A model generated the notes under the pieces. The model had not been told where the DNA came from. It was given only the letters and a program-made list of their open reading frames with translations, and ran no database searches. A DNA stretch of 64,000 bases from Puccinia triticina (taxonomy: Eukaryota > Basidiomycota > Pucciniomycetes > Pucciniales > Pucciniaceae): contig NC_070559.1 of the NCBI RefSeq assembly GCF_026914185.1, positions 2,480,001-2,544,000 of the forward strand, in the 5' to 3' direction. A program made the position numbers and the translations under genes. Below, one piece after another: positions 58,044 to 64,000 of this stretch (the stretch's first letter is position 1; each line of letters begins with the position of its first letter).

Positions 58044-59848
58044 ATGTCTCAAAATACAACCACCTCATAGACTTCAAAGACGACTTCAGAAGAAAGCAAA
58101 CTAAAGCAGATATCTGACCTCATTGAAAAGTTCAACTGGGAACCAAAAAGCAACCTCAATCACTTTTTAAATGCAACATCATCTGCTTCAATTTAATCAA
58201 AGCAACCCTCAAGTCTCAGCTAACAAGCGTTTTCCATCAATATGTGGGCACATCAAGCAATAAAGAACAGTCCCTCAAAAATTGCCCACCGCCGGTCCAA
58301 CCAGTCAAACCGGATAAACCAAACCTGACAATGTTGAAGCTTCTGATGGCTTCAGACAACTCATCCAAAGGCATTGGCAATGTCCTCACGGGTTTAACTG
58401 AGCAAGCCGGTCTTACTAAAGAGGAGTTTTCCAGCCGACTGCAGTTCCTTGAAGGCAACTTGGGGACTTGTATGAATGTTGCAAGTCTTTGCAAGCTCTG
58501 AATCCCAGCCGGCTATTCACAAACAAGACTTGGCAACCTTATTTCAATCCCTGGCGCAGCTCACACAATGTGGAACTTTGCCCAGTCTATCTTCTTACAT
58601 CACTGGGGCAATCAAACAAACCAAAAGGATACTGGTGCTTGGAGAATCCTCAAGGCACTAGGAATTCCTGCAGACAAACCTGTAACCAAGCGTGATTTCA
58701 CTCTCATGATATCAAATATGGAGAAGATCCATGATGCTGATCTCCTCTATTGCATCCTGTAAGTTGTTTCTTTTCTCAATTTTTACCCATTCAAAACCTA
58801 TATTTATTCAATGCTGTATATTGCCTCATGTGGACAGACTTGTGATGGGAAAAGAGGGCGAAACACTTGCGGAGGAGCTTCCAACAATGTCACCGCCGTA
58901 CATCCAGGAAATAATTGACAAGACCTACAATTGTTTCTTGTCGGGTGTGGCATTCCAGAACGCCGTTGATAGAAAACAAACAAAACTGATCAACCTCCTT
59001 CTGCGGCTACGGAATTTTTCAACCGTTGTTGAAGTCAATTGGGCAACCAAAGAAGGCAATACCAGCCGCCTTCTCTTGATGTGGAAACAATGGGCTGTGA
59101 TGGGCCAAGGATTAAAAAAACTTGTTCATTATTCTTGCCACCTCCTGCAGCTCATTCTGTCACTCGAAGTCATCCTCCCAAAGTCACTAGCTAAAGTCAT
59201 CGAAAACACACTCCTTCTATGTCCTTTGGGGAGAGAAGGACACTTTGTAGCGACTGACTTCTACCTAGAAGTTCAAAATTTTTGGCTAAAGTATTTTTAC
59301 AATCATTCTGGCATTGGAACTGTCATTGAGTGCTTACGGGATGTTTTTTTGATCAATATCCCAATTGTAAGTCACAATAGTCCTTTTTAATTATTCTACG
59401 CACTTCAATATCTAGACTGAGTTTTCAAATTTAACAGCTAAAACATCTGATGCATTTGCTGAATATTGAGTTGGGCATGAATGTGATTCAACAATCACAC
59501 AAGAATAAGATTACAAATATGTCAATCAACTCATTTATCAGCTTTGAAAAACAATACAATATCTGCTTAGCCAAAGAGAAGCCCAACAAATACGTTCCAA
59601 TCCCGATTTCAGACGTTTACCAAGATGGCATCAACGTGATGAAAGAGGACTTCAAAAATTGCAAAGGCGGACTAGATTGATTGAAGCCATCCTACATGTT
59701 TGACCAAGATATGGATGTTGATTCCGCCAATGCCGACGATTCCGATGATTCTGATTGGTCCAAAGATTCCAGCGCAACCAATGATTCTGACAATTCCCAG
59801 AGTTCCAATACATCTGAATCATCTGGGACATCAGACGATTCAGATTGA
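58044..59848 (+). pseudogene. DUF6589-type protein gene, inactivated
   Basis: From the ATG at 58044 the frame reads SKTTSEESKLKQISDLIEKF, the N-terminus of a large basidiomycete family. The core follows: LLMASDNSSKGIGNVLTGLT, GNLISIPGAAHTMWNFAQSI, HHWG, DTGAWRILKALGIPADKP. After an intron (58759-58837) come MGKEGETLAEELP and the VNWATKEGNTSRLLLMWKQW region. A second intron (from 59369) leads to LKHLMHLLNIELGMNV and an acidic D/S/N tail ending DSD. Lesions: TAG at 58068, a one-base frame change near 58165, TGA at 58499 and TGA at 59678. I recall this family as DUF6589, biochemically uncharacterised and common in rusts and mushrooms. Its stop codon directly abuts that of the convergent helicase. 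Confidence 0.72.
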
Positions 59849-62800
59849 TCAGGTAAGTGTCTGATTCTCTTTTTCACCTTCTCTAGTGTGTCTCTCTGCG
59901 GCTTCAGCGGCTTGAGCTTTCTTGTAACCCTCCAACGCGAGAGCATCTTCTGCTTGTTTTGCCGCTTTATTGGCTCTAATCTTTTATTCCTTTTTCTTTT
60001 TATCTTCAGGAGACAATCTGATGCGTTTTGCTTTTGGTTGAACTGTGACAGGATTGGAAGAAGTCGCCGGCAAATCCCCTCTAGCACGCCTTTCCTCGGC
60101 TTTGACGGCTTCGGCAGCTCGGACTCGCTTGAAACCTTCCAACGCTCGCGCATTGTATGCTCTCTTCGCAAGTTTCTCAGCTTCTTTCTTTTGATTTTCT
60201 CGTTGTTTCTCTTCTTCATTGTTCTTCTTCTTCTGTAGTTTTTCCGCTTTTTTGTTTTCCTTTTGTCTTTTTTCCTCGTCCACCTTGGACACAATCTTCT
60301 CAAACCACTCAGTTTTTCTGTATTTTTCAATAAACAAATACATGTTATTGAACTGGTCATCAAAAAACTCTCCACCAATGATTTTTGCAATCAATTTAGG
60401 CAGCAACTGCGTTGGCGTCCGCAGCAGTGAAAAACTTTTCTGGTTTGGATCGGGGTGTTGGGCCAAAAACACTATGATAGAATTGTTTGAAGCTAGCTAC
60501 AAGATTGTCGGCAATCTTCTTCACGTCTGTTTTGGAGAAACGGCTTTTATATTTGATTTTTCGATGTTTCTTCTTCTTTGGTTTAACGTACTCGGACATG
60601 CCCTCCGTGAAATGGCTAGGATTGCTCAAGATGTTGTCAAAAGTATCCTTTTTGAACAGGTGTGCAGAATCGTGGATCTGTTTCGCCGCCTCTGGCTCAC
60701 AGTCAGAGCACTTGCAGGGATCAAACTCATTTTGACAAGCTTTCTCCTTGTGATAATTTGGGTCATCTTTGGAAACAGGTATGTATCCGCAACTTCATAA
60801 TAGAAAAGAACTTGATTAGCTCGAATCAAAACATGATACAACATCAAACAGAACACACAGATTATTGATGGCGTTAACTATCCTCAGACAGCCAGGAGTC
60901 ACGGCATATGTGTCCATTCAATCGTTGTTGGTGAGCTGCTTCTTCCCACGTTCAAAATCCTTCACGCTGTTCTTCCCTTTTTTTCTAATTGGCTCCATGA
61001 ACAAAATGGCTAATCCAGGCCTTCCATCTCGCCCACAACTTCCCATCATTTGGCTTATTGTCGAGGGGTCGCCTCGACCCATGTATATGACACAGCGGAC
61101 TCTCTTCCAGTTCTGACCTAGGCCGAGTGCCATTGTACTCGAAAAGATTGGGAACTTCTTGTTTTCGAAGTCTTCCACGCAATCTGCCTTGTCTTTGTCT
61201 CCGGTACAGGCGTGATAGCGTCTAATCAAGTTGCTTTTGCTGTTGTAAGCATCCATTTTTTTCCCTCTTGCTCTATTCAAGACATTGATTACGGTTAGGG
61301 TGGCCTTCCGGGTGCCAGAATAGATCAAAGTAGGAAGTAAGTCTTGATCCTTTATCTCAGTTTCTTTTGAGAACATTCTTATTGGGTTGTTGCACAATTT
61401 TAGTGGATATTCCATGTAAAATCTAAGAATTTGGATCTTGGGTTGTACAAGTTCACCACGAAAGAAGCTGATATCCACTGTCTTGAGCATTAAGCTCCCA
61501 AGAATCAAATCAATGGCAACTGGACAACAGGTTGCGGATAGTAACAGTATTGGAACGCCGTTGTTGGCGATCAAGCAATTGCCAAGTTTGCCATACAATG
61601 GACGGAAAATACCGTAATCTTGAAGACAATCCCGCACTGACAGGAACTTGGCCTTCCCTGATTCCACAAGGCCCCAAACATACACCATGTGCGCCTCATC
61701 CAGAACCATCAAAACAAGACGACTCTGGAATTCACTGCTAAAATACAATTTGGTAAAAAGACCATTATTTAGCAAAATCTTGGGGCTCTAAAAACCCAAC
61801 CAAATCAGCTGTCTTTCAAGAAATAGGAAGGAAGAGAAATGATAGCCGGACAAACCAGGTAAACAAAAGAAAAGTCTCCTCTTTTTATTTCTTTGACCAA
61901 GCTCTTTGTCAATTTCATTTTTCCAAGGCTGATCCACTGCAAGAAAAACTCTAGAAACTGCTTGCAGTTGAGATGCAAGAGCTCAAGGCAAGCTGTGCCT
62001 CATGCAAGAATCAAGCACTGGTTGATTACATGCAAATTGCATAATTTATGCAAGAGTGAGTCTAAGCTCCAAAAAACTTAGTACAGGCTCCAAAATACTG
62101 AGTTGATACCTGTGCAAATTCCCCTTTCATGTGCACATACCCCTTTCATGTGCACATACCCCTTTTTATGCATTCAACCCTTTCATAATGTTACCCGTTC
62201 ATGTGTGCATACCCCTTTCATGTGCGTGTATCCCTTTCATGTGCACGTATCCCTTTCACAATGGGTACATACCCCTTTCATCATGCATTCATGAACCTTT
62301 CATGTTTACATGTTGCTTTTGATTTTTTTACATCCCTTTCATACCCCTTTCATCATTCAGGTTTACATACCCCTTTGATGTTTACATATCCCTTTCATGT
62401 GCAAATACCCCTTACTGCACATACTCCTTTCATACATACAAACCCCTTTCATGCATAATTACCCCTTTCATCATGTTTAAATATCCCTTTCATGTGTTAA
62501 TACACCTTCTCACATTCCCCTTTCACGCTTACATATTCATTTCTTATGTACATATTCCTTTCATGTGGACCCACCCTTTTTATGTTATCCTGGCTGGATT
62601 CACATGGATTGTTTAATAAAATAAAATAACAGGGTTCTCAGGGGGATGTTTATTTTCAAGGTTGAACATTTGCCTCAGCCTACTGCATGATCACTACAGA
62701 ATGTTCAGCATTGGGATGCTGAACAAGGTATACACTCAAGGTGCACCAGCACAGAATTTGGATGCTTGACTCCAGCTTGAGCTGAGGCTTGATTCAAGCT

Positions 62801-63316
62801 TGCTGCATCTCAACTGCAAGCAGTTTCTGAAGTTTTTCTTGCAGTGATCGCCTTGATTCCTGCTCTGTTCTTTTCTCGAACTTACACCATGCCAATGTTA
62901 ATTTGATTTTCTTTTGTTTATAGATGCAAAGCCGCAAGACTCAGCTGATTGTCACCTAAAGAATCCAATGGGTTCAGCACGAGCACAACGGGCTTCCTCT
63001 GCGGTGCATACAGGTGAAAGTACAGCTCCGCGATCCTAGACTTCCCGTACCCTTTTCCCGCAAGAACAAAGCTATGGTACCCACGCGCAAGATTGCAGAC
63101 GGTATTGACTTGGAGTTTGTTTGGAGCTTCTGCATATTTTTTCTTTGATTTGTCTTGCACATACTCAATTAGCTTTTCGTTGTCCAGTCCTGTTATCTCC
63201 GGACTCAGTTGCAACGGCCTCTTTTTTCCTTTTGCTTTAGTCGGCGGCAATTTTGTGTTTTGAACATGTGCCTCTTGAATATTTTGTGCTGATATTGCTA
63301 GCAATGATCCGTCCAT
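59849..63316 (-). pseudogene. RecQ-like DEAD/DEAH-type helicase gene, inactivated
   Basis: From the ATG at 63316: nuclear-type basic stretch, P-loop variant AGKGYGKSRIAELYF, motif Ia-like VLVLNPLDSLGDNQ. After an inserted element (61935-62846) come SPKILLNNGLF, VLDEAHMVYVWGLVESGKAK (motif II, DEAH) and LLLSATCCPVAI (motif III). Then LPTLIYSGTRKATL (motif IV), the TMALGLGQNWKRVRCVIYMG region (motif V) and ISQMMGSCGRDGRPG (motif VI, QMxGRCGR altered to a Ser). A cysteine-bearing C-terminal part (PCKCSDC) and a lysine-rich helical tail follow. Lesions: CACTA-like insertion, TGA at 60918-60920, frame change near 60405, TAA near 59985. The stop is at 59851-59849. It belongs to the expanded rust helicase family, reminiscent of telomere-linked RecQ-like helicases. 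Confidence 0.82.
61935..62846. mobile_element. CACTA-like non-autonomous element, 912 bp, TSD ATC
   Basis: Ends CACTGCAAGAAAAACTCTAG and, reversed, CACTGCAAGAAAAACTTCAG; ATC flanks both sides (61932-61934, 62847-62849). Subterminal AACTGCTTGCAGTT boxes and repeated CTTGCA/TGCAAG words are typical of CACTA subterminal regions. The middle (62120-62590) is an array of CCCCTTTCATGTGCACATAC units. Inserted in the helicase gene between motifs Ia and II. Confidence 0.9.
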
Positions 63317-63737
63317 TGTCTACAAAAGTCCTTCTGTTTTCTTGTCTTCAATCCAAAGGGGTTTGTTGGATCCTTTTCCATACCACAAGCCCGTTGATCT
63401 CAGTACCCTCAGGTGGTTGCATGCGCCCATCAGCCTTAGTAATCCAAATTAATTATGTATTTACTATTCTCAACGGCTCAATTTGCCTGAAAAGGATTTT
63501 CCTGAGAAGAGGGGGACACAGCGCTACCCCCAATTACCTCCTAGCATGTTTCTTGGGAATAAAAAGTAAACTACAAGGAAAATTTTAAAACAGACACCAT
63601 GGCTGGATTGCCAGGATGCAAGCGCATCCATTGGTGCTTGGGACCTCATATGTAGCTCGCAAACCAAGCAAGCTACAGCCTCTCGAAGTTCAACCAGATT
63701 TCCGCCCAATGCTCTCAGGCAAGCATCCCCGCTTTAG

Positions 63738-63815
63738 GTCTAAGTCCCTCCCTGCGGTCAGCAGAACTTTGTTCACCACTCAGCCCCACACAGGGGGGAC
63801 TTTGTTAAGTTAGGG
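63738..63815. repeat. Hairpin of the 'AAGTCCCTCCC' family
   Basis: TCTAAGTCCCTCCCTGCGG at the left and GGGGGGACTTTGTTAAGTTA at the right are inverted around a short loop. It adjoins the CACTA-like end that follows. Confidence 0.55.
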
Positions 63816-63820
63816 AATTT

Positions 63821-64000
63821 GCACAGGTATCAACTCAGTATTTTGGAGCCTGTACTCAGTATTTTGGAGCTTAGACTCACTCTTGCATAAATTATGCAAT
63901 TCACATGTAATCAACCAGTGCTTGATTCTTGCATGAGGCACAGCTTGCCTTGAGCTCTTCAACTTTTGCATTGCAACTGCAAGCAGTTTCTAGAGTTTTT
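63821..64000. mobile_element. CACTA-like element, third copy (partial, runs off the window)
   Basis: Reverse complement of 61935-62120: TTGCACAGGTATCAACTCAG, then the TGCATAAATTATGCAA words and the CTGCAAGCAGTTTCTAGAG terminal box, cut by the window edge before the last bases. Its other side is truncated by the 63738-63815 hairpin. Confidence 0.8.

Noticed and set aside
60219..60800. Plus-strand frame of 193 codons with hydrophobic runs
   Set aside because: Antisense of the lysine-rich tail and cysteine region of the helicase pseudogene.

Overview
The window is nuclear DNA of a fungus, most likely a rust fungus (Pucciniales, Puccinia-like). Genes are split by many short GT-AG introns of about 60-110 bases. 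Beta-tubulin, PGC1-type, GUP1-type and Nup42-type proteins read as basidiomycete versions. Lineage-expanded families (RecQ-like helicase, DUF6589-type protein, Crinkler-like protein, hAT transposases) sit in dense layers of small terminal-inverted-repeat (TIR) elements. The species cannot be fixed from the sequence alone.

Layout. 1-10 kb: repeat DNA around one intact PGC1-like lipid phosphodiesterase gene (4119-5535) and a decayed hAT element. 10.07-18.69 kb: everything lies between a near-identical 49-bp TIR pair flanked by TAA on both sides. Inside are minisatellites, a 712-bp fold-back element, a RhoGEF fragment and a broken, intron-bearing beta-tubulin copy, which looks like gene capture by a CACTA-like transposon. 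18.7-29 kb: gene-poor and repeat-rich, with an unusually clear insertion/empty-site pair. 29-50 kb is the gene island: GUP1-like acyltransferase (12 exons), a small secreted acidic protein, a C2H2 zinc-finger protein with internal repeats, a decaying Crinkler-like NTPase gene, an FG nucleoporin of the Nup42 type, and a large predicted secreted protein. 50-58 kb: nested small elements, several with exact target-site duplications. 58-63.3 kb: a DUF6589-type gene and a RecQ-like helicase gene face each other tail to tail with stop codons directly abutting. Both are inactivated, the helicase also by a 912-bp CACTA-like insertion.

The housekeeping genes are unrelated in function: lipid turnover (PGC1), glycerolipid/GPI remodelling (GUP1) and mRNA export (Nup42). 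The more novel material is the helicase/DUF6589 pair, the 8.6-kb gene-capturing element, and the palindromic-unit minisatellites that fill several elements. Intron joins given for PGC1, GUP1, the 298-aa secreted protein and Nup42 were checked by hand and each gives one open frame of whole codons. Family names come from remembered motifs, not from searches.
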